A stretch of DNA of 19,907 bases from Dehalococcoidia bacterium UBA1141 (GCA_002311385.1 DCAE01000128.1:8657-28563), one strand, 5' to 3'; positions 7,548-16,030 are shown, numbered from the stretch's first letter. Notes: generated by a model not told the origin, from the letters alone. Numbers and translations are program-made.

Positions 7548-8408
7548 ATGGCGATTAGAATCGTAACCGACAGTACCAGTGATATCCCAATTGAACTGGC
7601 CGCCCGTTGGAATATCACGGTGATCCCCTGCTACATCATCATCGGTGATCAATCCTACAAAGACGGCGTGGACATTACCGCCGACGAGTTTTACGCCCAG
7701 TTAACCTCCGGAGGCCGGTTGCCCACCACCACACAACCGACCGCCGCCGATTTCCAAGCGGTTTATCAAGAGCTCCTTTCCCAAGGCCACCAAATTGTGT
7801 CGGTTCACATATCCGGCAAACTCAGCGGCACGCTGAATTCAGCCCACCAAGCCCGCGCCGCACTGGGTGAAGAGGACACCAGTGGTATCGAGATTGTGGA
7901 CTCCCAATTGGCGTCCGTCCCTCTGGCCTTGCTCACAGTGTCTGCAGCAGAGAAAGCAGGTCGCCTGGCTACTCCCCAAGAGGTAGGAGAAGCGGCCAAG
8001 CAGGAGATCCCAGAGATAGGCTGCTTTTTCGTGCCCGACACCCTGGAGTATTTGCAAAAAGGCGGGCGAATCGGCAAGGCCAGTGCGTTTCTGGGCTCTA
8101 TGCTCAATGTGAAGCCCATATTGACCATCAAGGACGGAGAAGCTCATCCTTTGGAGCGCACTCGGAACCTCTCTAGGGCCATTCGCCGGATAATCGAGCT
8201 GGCTCAGGGAAACGCTCCCGTCCGGCAACTTGCCGTGATGTACAGCACCCAACGAGAACAGGTCGATACGCTTTTGGAGGGTCTATCCGGTCTGATGGCC
8301 GTCGAGAAAATCGTTGTGGTCCGCTTTGGACCCACCCTGGGAACCTACCTTGGGCCTGGCGCCATAGGCGTGGCCATGGCCAAGGGCGATGATATACTAA
8401 GGCCCTGA
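7548..8408 (+). CDS. DegV family protein, probable fatty-acid-binding FakB
   Basis: 286 residues, full family length. Family landmarks: IVTDSTSDIP (5-14), PTTTQPT (59-65) and HISGKLSGTLNSA (87-99). In characterised FakB proteins the equivalent Thr and Ser residues hold the fatty acid carboxylate; both are present here (T61/T62 and S93). The C-terminal lid domain contains the typical DTLEYLQKGGRIG block. It supplies the bound substrate to the FakA-like kinase encoded just upstream. The Shine-Dalgarno sequence is weak, and a small hairpin (CGGCT 7520-7524 with AGCCG 7536-7540) ends seven bases before the ATG. The stop codon overlaps the recG start as TGATG. Which fatty acid class it binds cannot be read from sequence. 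Confidence 0.92.
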   Translation: MAIRIVTDSTSDIPIELAARWNITVIPCYIIIGDQSYKDGVDITADEFYAQLTSGGRLPTTTQPTAADFQAVYQELLSQGHQIVSVHISGKLSGTLNSAHQARAALGEEDTSGIEIVDSQLASVPLALLTVSAAEKAGRLATPQEVGEAAKQEIPEIGCFFVPDTLEYLQKGGRIGKASAFLGSMLNVKPILTIKDGEAHPLERTRNLSRAIRRIIELAQGNAPVRQLAVMYSTQREQVDTLLEGLSGLMAVEKIVVVRFGPTLGTYLGPGAIGVAMAKGDDILRP

Positions 8409-11029
8409 TGGCCTCCTCAAACCGCGCCTCACCAACCTGGCAGGAGATTCTGGCCAATATCCTGCGACTGGAAGAGTCCCGAGGATTCGAAGACCGGGCC
8501 GTGGTCGGTGGGTTGGACAAATTCCTCCAACAATGGTCCGCCGCAATGAAGGAAAGCTCGGCGGACACGGCTCTGATTAAGAACTTAGACAGGAAACCCT
8601 ATGCCGAAATGGCAAAGGGCGAGCGCCGCCGCTGGTCACAGCGTTGGAACATTTACCTGGAGGATTATTCGTCGCAAAATGAGCCGCCCGGAAACGAGCA
8701 GCCGCAAAACCAACCAAGTCCAAAACACAAAAACACCGCCACCCCATCCGCCCGTTCCACCAAACCCGACGCACCGGTTAAGCCCGCTCAATCCAAGCCG
8801 AGCCCGAAACCTAAGACCGCGAAAGCGAAACCTCCAACAGACAGTCAGACCGTAAAATCCAACGCCAACGGCAAGAAATCTCCCACCGGGCTGCAATTGG
8901 ACGTACCCGTTAACCGGCTGCGGGGAGTGGACACCAAGCTTTCCGCCAAGTTGGCCCGCCTGGACGTTAGTACCATTCGCGACTTGCTATATCTGTTCCC
9001 CCGCAGGCACCAAGACTACTCCAACTACACAAAGATTTCTAAGTTGGTACCTGACGAAGAATGCACAGTCATAGCCAACGTTTGGGAAGTCCAAGCATTA
9101 TCCGGCGGGCGAGGGGGCAAGCGCAAAGACACCACGGCCGTACTGGGCGACGAAACAGGCAATCTCAAGGTCATCTGGTTCGGACAGCGCTACCTGGCAC
9201 AGACACTCAAGCCCAACTCCCGCATCGCAGTCAGCGGCAAGCCCAGTGTTTTCCGAGGACAGTTGGTACTGCTGTCTCCCGACTACGAGGTACTGGACAA
9301 TGAGCAGACCCCTATTCACACCGGTCGTATGGTGCCCATATACCCGCTTACCGAGGGCTTGTCCGGGCGTAACCTGCGCCGGTTCACCTGGCAAGCGTTA
9401 CAGGAATGGCTGAGTGGCATCGAAGAACTGCTGCCCTCTGAGATCCTGCCCCGCAGCGGTGGCATGCCCTTGCAGGAAGCGATTCGCCAAGCCCACTTTC
9501 CCGACACCCCTGAACTGTGGGAACAGGCCCGAAATCGCTTGGCTTTCGACGAATTATTCACCCTACAACTGGCGGTTTTGGGTCGTCGTAAGCACCGCAA
9601 CCAAGACGTTACCGGAGTCGCCATAGAAACCCAGCATCAGGTGCTTGAAGACTTTCTGTCATCGTTGCCCTTCAAGTTCACCAATGCTCAAAACCGGTGC
9701 GTCCGTGACATCATGACCGACATGGAACGGGGCACTCCACCGATGAACCGATTGCTGCAAGGGGAGGTGGGCAGCGGCAAGACGGTGGTGGCCCTGGCCG
9801 CCCTGCTGATGGTGGTCGCGCAAGGGCATCAGGGAGCGATAATGGTTCCCACTGAGGTGCTGGCTGAGCAGCATTTCCATACGGTGAGTCGCTTACTTGG
9901 CGGGTCGTCCGATGAAGCAAAAGATGAAGCAAAATCTGACTATTTGGTGACCGTCAATTTGGAATCCATAGGTCGTCAGGTTTCTGTGGGCTTGCTTACC
10001 GGCAGCACCCGGGCAGCCCGGAAACGAGAGCTTACAGAGATGGCGGCCTCAGGCACGCTTGACCTGATGATAGGCACCCATGCCCTGATTCAATCAAGTG
10101 TGTCCATGCCAAAACTGGTTTTGGCGGTGACCGACGAGCAACACCGTTTCGGGGTGGCCCAGCGTTCCGCCCTGAGGCAACGCAGTGAAGAGTCTCCTCA
10201 TGCGCTGCTGATGTCGGCCACGCCCATACCCCGCACATTGAGCCTGACTCTATACGGCGATTTGGATATTTCCACCATTGACGAGCTGCCAGCGGGTAGG
10301 CAGGAAGTTGCTACTAGGTGGTTGGCGCCCACCAGCCGAGAAGCCGCCTACGGTTTCCTGCGAAAGCAGGTACTGGAGGGACGCCAAGGGTTCGTAATCT
10401 GTCCTCTGGTGGAAGAGTCGGATGTTATCGAAAGCAAAGCCGCCAACGAGGAGTACGAGCGTCTCTCCACTGAAGTGTTCCCCGACCTGACCGTGGGACT
10501 CCTTCATGGCCGCATGAACGCCAAGGAGAAAGACCGTGTGATGCGGAAGTTCCGGGATGGTGAGACAGCGATTTTGGTCTCCACGGCGGTGGTTGAGGTG
10601 GGTATCGATGTGGCAAACGCGTCAGTAATGTTAATCGAGGGAGCCGACCGATTTGGGCTGGCCCAGTTACATCAGTTCAGGGGCCGCGTCGGTCGCGGCG
10701 AGCACAAGAGTTACTGCATGCTGCTTTCGGACAGTCCGTCGGAGGTTGCCAAAGAGCGCCTATCGGCGTTGGAGCATATTCACGACGGCTTCCAACTGGC
10801 CGAGGTGGATCTGGAACTTCGGGGGCCTGGAGACTTCTTCGGAACCCGTCAGAGCGGGCTGCCCAATCTGCGCATGGCCCACATATCCGATCGAAACATC
10901 TTGGAGTCGGCTAGGGAAGCAGCAGCCCAAGTGATGGAAGAAGACCCTGAACTGAAATCCAAGAAACATGCCTTGTTGGCAGCCCAAGTCGCTCGTTTCT
11001 TGGATGCGGTAACCGAAGAGAACAGCTAA
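8408..11029 (+). CDS. recG: ATP-dependent DNA helicase RecG with N-terminal extension
   Basis: 873 residues, longer than the roughly 690 of E. coli RecG. Residues 1-95 form a helical extension. About 95-160 is a low-complexity linker rich in Pro, Lys, Ser and Asn. The wedge/OB domain starts at about 165 (NRLRGVDTKLSAKLARL) and recognises the branch point. Helicase motifs follow: Walker A GEVGSGKT (452-459), DEQH (576-579), then MSATPIPRTL and QFRGRVGRGE with the C-terminal TRG region. RecG remodels stalled forks and Holliday junctions. The start ATG shares its A with the degV stop, so the two are likely translationally coupled. recG close to fakA is a known arrangement in Firmicutes; here a fakB candidate sits between them. 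All motifs are intact. Confidence 0.97.
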   Translation: MASSNRASPTWQEILANILRLEESRGFEDRAVVGGLDKFLQQWSAAMKESSADTALIKNLDRKPYAEMAKGERRRWSQRWNIYLEDYSSQNEPPGNEQPQNQPSPKHKNTATPSARSTKPDAPVKPAQSKPSPKPKTAKAKPPTDSQTVKSNANGKKSPTGLQLDVPVNRLRGVDTKLSAKLARLDVSTIRDLLYLFPRRHQDYSNYTKISKLVPDEECTVIANVWEVQALSGGRGGKRKDTTAVLGDETGNLKVIWFGQRYLAQTLKPNSRIAVSGKPSVFRGQLVLLSPDYEVLDNEQTPIHTGRMVPIYPLTEGLSGRNLRRFTWQALQEWLSGIEELLPSEILPRSGGMPLQEAIRQAHFPDTPELWEQARNRLAFDELFTLQLAVLGRRKHRNQDVTGVAIETQHQVLEDFLSSLPFKFTNAQNRCVRDIMTDMERGTPPMNRLLQGEVGSGKTVVALAALLMVVAQGHQGAIMVPTEVLAEQHFHTVSRLLGGSSDEAKDEAKSDYLVTVNLESIGRQVSVGLLTGSTRAARKRELTEMAASGTLDLMIGTHALIQSSVSMPKLVLAVTDEQHRFGVAQRSALRQRSEESPHALLMSATPIPRTLSLTLYGDLDISTIDELPAGRQEVATRWLAPTSREAAYGFLRKQVLEGRQGFVICPLVEESDVIESKAANEEYERLSTEVFPDLTVGLLHGRMNAKEKDRVMRKFRDGETAILVSTAVVEVGIDVANASVMLIEGADRFGLAQLHQFRGRVGRGEHKSYCMLLSDSPSEVAKERLSALEHIHDGFQLAEVDLELRGPGDFFGTRQSGLPNLRMAHISDRNILESAREAAAQVMEEDPELKSKKHALLAAQVARFLDAVTEENS

Positions 11030-11045
11030 CCCTGGTTGAGCCTAG

Positions 11046-11123
11046 ACGAATTTATAGTCACACCGAGGGTTACATGCAAACCTTGAGGTGCACACATAAA
11101 CTCTGGACTTGACCCAAATTCGT
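11046..11123. repeat. Inverted repeat between the convergent recG and regulator genes
   Basis: ACGAATTT (11046-11053) and AAATTCGT (11116-11123) are exact inverted copies 62 bases apart. The match extends weakly inwards (GTC on both sides after two or three bases). It occupies most of the gap between the two 3' ends. It may be a remnant of a small inverted-repeat element or a bidirectional transcript-end structure; there is no T-run to make it a clear terminator. Confidence 0.4.
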
Positions 11124-11149
11124 TCGTCCTGGGCTTGTGGAAGGATTTT

Positions 11150-11818
11150 TCAGCCAGGCACTTTGAACCGGTATCCCACCAGGTAAACTGTCTCAATGAA
11201 CGAGCGGCCTGGTGCTTCAATCTTGGAACGCAAGCGGCGCACGTGAACATCCACCGTCCTAGTGCCGCCCAAATAGTCGTATCCCCAGACCTGGCTCAGC
11301 AGGTTCTCCCTGGAGTAGACCCTTCCCGGATTGGAAGCCAGCAACACCAGAAGCTGGAATTCTTTGTAGGTTAGAGAAACCCGTCGGCCCGCCACCGTCA
11401 CATCGTAGCGCTCAAGGTCAATGGACAATTCACCGACCTTGAGAATTCGGGCTCCCACCGGTCTTTTTACTCGGTAGATGACTTGATTTATTCGCACCAA
11501 TAACTCAGAGTCGGACAGTGGGTGGATAATCAATTCGTCGGGATTCAGGGATGGGTCATATGTTTCCAACGCTTCTCTGGACAGTACAGCAACCACCGGA
11601 ATCTTGAGCTTCCGGCACTGTTCAACGGCTTCTCTCGCCTGACCCAGATCTACGGTGGACAGGTCCAGCAAGACAGCCTCCGGATGTTGTGCTGGTTGCT
11701 GCCCGCTAACCGAATCAAGGCCAGATCCGAATTGTAATTCCATTCCGGACCGGCAGAGAGACTCGGTCAAGGGAGCAAAGCCGTTATTCTGATTTCCCAG
11801 CACAAAGAGCGTAGTCAC
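11150..11818 (-). CDS. OmpR/PhoB-type regulator with degenerate receiver domain
   Basis: 222 residues. The C-terminal half (about 125-220) is a clear winged-helix DNA-binding domain: LTYKEFQLLVLLASNPGRVY, then SRENLLSQVWGYDY and RTVDVHVRRLRSKIE. The N-terminal half has a receiver-like fold with D52 (LLDLS) at the phosphoacceptor position and S80 at the switch position. The acidic pair expected near residues 8-10 is replaced by GNQNN, and the conserved Lys-Pro is His99-Pro100. Mg-dependent phosphorylation is therefore doubtful. No histidine kinase gene is adjacent, so it is an orphan. The start is GTG 11818, with CTGGAGC about 14 bases upstream. Its own extended -10 promoter lies at 11861-11869. 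Targets are unknown. Confidence 0.9.
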   Translation of the reverse strand: MTTLFVLGNQNNGFAPLTESLCRSGMELQFGSGLDSVSGQQPAQHPEAVLLDLSTVDLGQAREAVEQCRKLKIPVVAVLSREALETYDPSLNPDELIIHPLSDSELLVRINQVIYRVKRPVGARILKVGELSIDLERYDVTVAGRRVSLTYKEFQLLVLLASNPGRVYSRENLLSQVWGYDYLGGTRTVDVHVRRLRSKIEAPGRSFIETVYLVGYRFKVPG

Positions 11819-11860
11819 GCGATTATCCGTAGCTCCAGAGATGCCTACTTGACTGATTGG

Positions 11861-11869
11861 AGTATATCA
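11861..11869 (-). promoter_or_regulatory. Extended -10 promoter of the regulator gene
   Basis: On the minus strand, TGATATACT: a perfect TATACT -10 (11866-11861) preceded by the TGn extension (11869-11867). A TTGCCA is present only 14 bases upstream, too close for a normal -35. Extended -10 promoters can work without a -35. Transcription would start near 11854, giving a leader of about 36 bases. Confidence 0.6.
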
Positions 11870-11937
11870 CCGAACCCGTTTGGCAAGGTTGCGGGTGGTG
11901 GGAAAGCCGCTTCAAGCCATAAATAAGCTAGACCGAA

Positions 11938-11966
11938 TTGACGCAAGATGGCGGGCCAATTATTAT
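11938..11966 (+). promoter_or_regulatory. Sigma-70-type promoter of the DUF1445-DUF4392 operon
   Basis: TTGACG (11938-11943), a 17-base spacer, TATTAT (11961-11966): one mismatch to consensus in each box. Transcription would start near 11973, leaving a leader of about 134 bases that carries a 15-base tandem repeat. Confidence 0.7.
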
Positions 11967-11991
11967 TGTGGCGAGGATACCGCTTTATAGG

Positions 11992-12021
11992 TAGCCCAAA
12001 CACGGATAGCCCAAATACGGG
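11992..12021. repeat. 15-base tandem repeat in the leader of the D-glutamate cyclase pair
   Basis: Two adjacent copies of TAGCCCAAAyACGGr (11992-12006 and 12007-12021), differing at two positions. They lie about 20-50 bases after the predicted transcription start, where a repressor or RNA-binding protein could act. Function is unproven. Confidence 0.65.
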
Positions 12022-12106
12022 CGTGAACTACAGCCGTCTCTTGAGTTCTCGTTTTCCGGCGACCTAATGCTTTTCCAGCTTAGCAGCAAACGCGGAGGTA
12101 CAAAAT

Positions 12107-12901
12107 ATGACCGTCCAAACATTGCCCGAATCGGCCAAGGAAGTACGGCAACTCATCCGCACCGGACAATGGCGGGGAATCACCTCCGGCGTTGCGCCTG
12201 GACATGTGCAGGCCAACCTGGCAATCTTGCCCAGAGATTTGGCCTTCGATTTTCTGTTGTTCTGCCAACGAAATCCGAAACCATGTCCTTTGCTGGAAGT
12301 CATTGAACCCGGCAAGGTTGAGCCTGTAATCACTGCGCCCGGAGCAGACATACGCACGGATGTGCCAGCTTACCGAATCTACGAAAACGGGGTTTTCACC
12401 GGCGAGACGGAATCCCTGGTTGATTATTGGCGCGACGATTTGGTGTCATTCCTGTTGGGGTGCAGCTTCTCCTTTGAAAACGCCATGGTGGAGGCTGGCA
12501 TCCCTTTGCGGCACCAAGAATTGGGATTGAATGTCGCTATGTACATCACCAACATCCCGACGACCCCAGCTGGCGTGTTCTCCGGACCCACGGTGGTGAG
12601 CATGCGACCGGTGAAGCGTGACCAGATTGTCCGAGCTGTGCAGGTTACCTCCCGGTTCCCGGCGACCCACGGAGCGCCCATACACATCGGCAAACCGGAG
12701 GACATCGGGATTCTGGATTTGGACAAACCAGACTTCGGCGACCGGGTGGAGCTTCTTTCCGACGAGGAGCCGGTGTTCTGGGCCTGCGGCGTGACTCCAC
12801 AAGCAGTGGCGTTGAGTTGCAAACCGCCTTTGATGTTCGCCCACGGCCCCGGAAAGATGTTCATCACAGACCAGCGTGACGTGGATTATGCGGTTTTATA
12901 A
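12107..12901 (+). CDS. DUF1445 protein, N-terminal-type half of D-glutamate cyclase
   Basis: 264 residues, full length for the DUF1445/YcsI family (often annotated putative hydro-lyase). Signature stretches are GITSGVAPGHVQANLAILPR (24-43), FDFLLFCQRNPKPCPLLEV (47-65) and the SFSFENAMVEAGIPLRH block. GGAGGT at 12094-12099 lies seven bases before the ATG. In the animal mitochondrial enzyme DGLUCY, a DUF1445 region is fused to a DUF4392 region, and the enzyme converts D-glutamate to 5-oxo-D-proline. B. subtilis ycsI lies among the 5-oxoprolinase genes, which fits the same chemistry. Here the next gene encodes DUF4392. The family is certain; D-glutamate cyclase activity is inferred from pairing. 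Confidence 0.88.
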   Translation: MTVQTLPESAKEVRQLIRTGQWRGITSGVAPGHVQANLAILPRDLAFDFLLFCQRNPKPCPLLEVIEPGKVEPVITAPGADIRTDVPAYRIYENGVFTGETESLVDYWRDDLVSFLLGCSFSFENAMVEAGIPLRHQELGLNVAMYITNIPTTPAGVFSGPTVVSMRPVKRDQIVRAVQVTSRFPATHGAPIHIGKPEDIGILDLDKPDFGDRVELLSDEEPVFWACGVTPQAVALSCKPPLMFAHGPGKMFITDQRDVDYAVL

Positions 12902-12945
12902 CCGTCAGCCCTTGGCGGTTAATTATCAGCAATTGTAGGAGCGAA

Positions 12946-13803
12946 ATGCCCGAAACCGGCGATACAATCGAAGACCTGATCCTTCAGCAGGACAAACGAG
13001 GGGTTGCTCACCTGCGGCCTCACCTGCCAACCGATTTTTGCTCCCAAGCCGCAAGCTACATCATGGACCATCCTGGCGATGTGGTAATCGTCACGGGGTT
13101 CTACATCTTGATGACCGGCACACCGGAAACCGACGGCCCTCCTGGCGCAATCGCCATAGGAAGCGCTCTACAAGCGTTGGGACGAAAGGTTACCTACGTT
13201 ACTGATTCCATCTGCTTTGCAGCATTGCAGGACCTGGCCGGCCCGGGCGCAGAGGTACTCGAGTTTCCCATCACCAATGTGGCGGACAGCAAGCGAACCG
13301 CCAAAGAAATGCTGGCCCAGTTGAAACCCGGCCTGCTGATTTCCATCGAACGAAGCGGCCGCACCAAGGACGACACCTACCTGAACATGCGGGATGCGGA
13401 CATTACAGACAACACGGCTCGGCTGGATTACCTCTTTGACGAAGGCATACCATCGGTTGGCATCGGCGACGGCGGCAACGAGATTGGCATGGGCAACCTG
13501 GCCGATGTCATACCCGGCATTGACCGTCTGCCAAAGAACCCGGCCATAGCCACGGTGGACAAGTTGGTGGTTGCTAGCGTTTCAAACTGGGGTGGCTACG
13601 GTCTGGTGGCGGCCCTGTCCCGCTTGGCCGGACGGAACCTGCTGCCCACGGCGCAACATGAAACCCAGATGATTCACCGTATGGTGGAGATAGGAATCGT
13701 CGACGGCACCACGGGTAAAGCCATACCCACCGTCGACGCCTTCACAACCGATGAGAACGCAGCGGTCCTAGAGCAGTTGCATGCTGTGGTGGGTTCGCCC
13801 TAG
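12946..13803 (+). CDS. DUF4392 protein, C-terminal-type half of D-glutamate cyclase
   Basis: 285 residues of the glutamate cyclase-like DUF4392 family. Visible landmarks: VVIVTGFYILMTGTPETDGP (46-65), then LISIERSGRTKDDTYLNMR and GIGDGGNEIGMGN. The Gly- and Asp-rich loops look like an active site but the catalytic residues are not established to my knowledge. The gene starts 44 bases after the DUF1445 gene, with AGGAG four bases before the ATG, so the two form one operon. Together they match the two parts of animal DGLUCY in the same order. The likely role is D-glutamate catabolism or recycling to 5-oxo-D-proline. No oxoprolinase gene is in the window. The 3' end is seven bases from the converging uvrB 3' end. 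Confidence 0.88.
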   Translation: MPETGDTIEDLILQQDKRGVAHLRPHLPTDFCSQAASYIMDHPGDVVIVTGFYILMTGTPETDGPPGAIAIGSALQALGRKVTYVTDSICFAALQDLAGPGAEVLEFPITNVADSKRTAKEMLAQLKPGLLISIERSGRTKDDTYLNMRDADITDNTARLDYLFDEGIPSVGIGDGGNEIGMGNLADVIPGIDRLPKNPAIATVDKLVVASVSNWGGYGLVAALSRLAGRNLLPTAQHETQMIHRMVEIGIVDGTTGKAIPTVDAFTTDENAAVLEQLHAVVGSP

Positions 13804-13810
13804 ATTTGAA

Positions 13811-15937
13811 CTAAGCCTCAACCCCTTCCGGGATTTCATCAGTGAGGTCGAAGGCATCGGGGAGCAGGGTCTTTTCTTCCAAGGCTAATAGCCGCCGGAG
13901 TTCGAAAATTTCATCGCGGAACTGGGCGGCTTTCTCGAACTGCAGGCTCTTGGCAGCTTCTTTCATCTGGGTTTCCAGGTCTTTCACCACCCGGAACATA
14001 TCCGTCCGTGACATCTCTTGCCGGGCCGCTTTGTAACGGGACCGGTTCTCGGAAACTCCCTTGATGCTCTCGGTGATGTCGTGGACCTCTTTCTGTATGC
14101 TCTGGGGCTCTATTCCGTGCTTCTTGTTATAGTCGCCCTGAATCGTGCGCCGACGGTTGGTCTCGTCGATGGCCCGCTTCATGGAATCGGTAATTCTATC
14201 GGCGTACATGATTACGTGGCCGTCGGCGTGGCGTGCCGCCCGGCCAATGGTCTGGACCATTGACGTTTCGGAACGCAGATAACCTTCTTTGTCGGCATCC
14301 AGTATGGCCACCATGCTTACTTCCGGCAGGTCTAGGCCTTCTCGGAGAAGGTTGATACCCACGATGACGTCGTAAACCCCCAGCCTCAGATCGCGGAGAA
14401 TTTCAATGCGGTCCAAGGTCTGTATGTCCGAGTGCAAGTAGGCATTACGTATGCCCATTTCCGAGAGATAATCCGCCAGTTCTTCGGCCATGCGCTTGGT
14501 CAGGGTTGTGACCAAGCACCGCTCTTTGCGTTCTACCCTAATCTTGATTTGCAGCAACAAGTCGTCAATCTGACCGGCGGTCGGTTTGACCTCCACCGTT
14601 GGGTCCAGCAACCCGGTCGGCCGGATTACCTGCTCGACTATCACGGAGCTGTTCTTCATCTCATAGGGCCCGGGAGTGGCCGATACGTAGACTACCTGAT
14701 TGATGCGCGCGTCATATTCCTCAAAGTTTAAGGGCCGGTTATCCAGCGCCGAAGGCAGGCGAAAACCAAATTCGACCAAGGTCTTCTTGCGGGACATATC
14801 TCCGAGATACATACCCCGCACCTGGGGCAGGGTCATGTGAGACTCGTCCACGAAAATCAGATAGTCCTTGGGGAAGTAATCAAGTAAGGTCCATGGAGCG
14901 CTCCCTTCGGCACGGCGGGAAAGGTGGCGCGAGTAGTTCTCAATACCGGAACAGAATCCAGCCTCCTGCATCATTTCCAGGTCGTAGTGCGTACGGCTTT
15001 CCAATCGCGCCGCCTCCAGTATCTTCCCGTTGGAGCGCAGCAATTTCAGGCGTTCTTCCAGCTCCAGCTTTATGTCTTCGATGGCCAAGTCCATCTTCTC
15101 TTTGGGGGTAACGAAGTGGTTGGCCGGGAAAATCATCAACTCTTGGAGATCTCCCAGCAATTCACCGGTTAGCGGGTCTATCTGGGACATGCGCTCCACT
15201 TCGTCGCCGAAGAACTGGATGCGCACGGCTGCATCCTCATAGGCCGGCACCAACTCCAATGTATCGCCCCGCACCCGGAATTTGCCCCTGGCCAGGCCCA
15301 TGTCGTTGCGTTCGTACTGCATGTCTACCAGTTGGCGCACCAGTTGGGACCGATTCCGAATGTCTCCCAATTTCAGACGGGCCACAAAATGGAAGTAGTC
15401 TTCAGGGTCTCCCAGACCGTAAATACAGGAAACCGAAGCCACTATCAGGACGTCCCGGCGGGTGAGCAGAGAGGCGGTAGCCGACAGCCGCAGTTTATCC
15501 AATTCCTCGTTTACGCTGGAGTCCTTCTCGATGTAGGTGTCCGATTGGGGCACGTAGGCTTCGGGCTGGTAGTAATCGTAGTAGGACACGAAGTACTCGA
15601 CGGCGTTGTGAGGGAAAAACTCTTTGAACTCCGACGCTAACTGGGCGGCCAATGTTTTGTTATGAGCCATCACCAATGTTGGCCGCTGCACCTCTTGGAT
15701 GATGTTGGCCATGGTGAAAGTCTTGCCACTGCCGGTGACGCCCAACAGTGTTTGACGGTCTATGCCTTCGTTCAAGCCGCTGGCTAGGCGCTCAACGGCA
15801 GCGGGCTGATCTCCCGTCATCTTGAAGTCAGCGACTAGGTCAAAGCGGCGGGGCTCCAGATGTGCGCCAGCAGTCCGGGCGTCATCCACGTCCCGTCCAG
15901 CCTCGGCCCAGCGTCGTCCTCGTGAGGTTTCAACCAT
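13811..15937 (-). CDS. uvrB: Excinuclease ABC subunit B
   Basis: 708 residues. Walker A GVTGSGKT (66-73); the beta-hairpin that clamps DNA is present with YYDYYQPEAYVPQSDTY (119-135); the helicase DESH motif is in IFVDESHMTLPQV; the C-terminal UVR motif (LETQMKEAAKSLQFEKAAQF) that contacts UvrC is complete. UvrB verifies damage in nucleotide excision repair. Family N-termini usually begin near residue 32 (FDLVADFKMTGDQP), so about 30 charged residues are extra. No other start with a better ribosome site is obvious, and the ATG at 15937 has only a weak AAGAG upstream. A TATAAT lies 50 bases upstream. uvrA and uvrC are not in the window. Confidence 0.98.
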   Translation of the reverse strand: MVETSRGRRWAEAGRDVDDARTAGAHLEPRRFDLVADFKMTGDQPAAVERLASGLNEGIDRQTLLGVTGSGKTFTMANIIQEVQRPTLVMAHNKTLAAQLASEFKEFFPHNAVEYFVSYYDYYQPEAYVPQSDTYIEKDSSVNEELDKLRLSATASLLTRRDVLIVASVSCIYGLGDPEDYFHFVARLKLGDIRNRSQLVRQLVDMQYERNDMGLARGKFRVRGDTLELVPAYEDAAVRIQFFGDEVERMSQIDPLTGELLGDLQELMIFPANHFVTPKEKMDLAIEDIKLELEERLKLLRSNGKILEAARLESRTHYDLEMMQEAGFCSGIENYSRHLSRRAEGSAPWTLLDYFPKDYLIFVDESHMTLPQVRGMYLGDMSRKKTLVEFGFRLPSALDNRPLNFEEYDARINQVVYVSATPGPYEMKNSSVIVEQVIRPTGLLDPTVEVKPTAGQIDDLLLQIKIRVERKERCLVTTLTKRMAEELADYLSEMGIRNAYLHSDIQTLDRIEILRDLRLGVYDVIVGINLLREGLDLPEVSMVAILDADKEGYLRSETSMVQTIGRAARHADGHVIMYADRITDSMKRAIDETNRRRTIQGDYNKKHGIEPQSIQKEVHDITESIKGVSENRSRYKAARQEMSRTDMFRVVKDLETQMKEAAKSLQFEKAAQFRDEIFELRRLLALEEKTLLPDAFDLTDEIPEGVEA

Positions 15938-15987
15938 TATTTGCTCTTATCCGCCTACTAAATTGATTGCACCGAAAGTCTGAAGTA

Positions 15988-15993
15988 ATTATA
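15988..15993 (-). promoter_or_regulatory. Candidate -10 box upstream of uvrB
   Basis: On the minus strand the 93-base gap between ruvA and uvrB contains a perfect TATAAT (15993-15988). No recognisable -35 hexamer lies 16-18 bases upstream, and no LexA/SOS-type palindrome was evident. Transcription would begin near 15981. Confidence 0.4.
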
Positions 15994-16030
15994 CGCCTGT
16001 TCATTTTTCGCTTCCCACCCAGCTTTCTCG

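Noticed and set aside
12900..12920. Small hairpin AACCG...CGGTT between DUF1445 and DUF4392 as a terminator
   Set aside because: The stem is short and imperfect, it has no T-run, and the two genes are otherwise clearly one operon.
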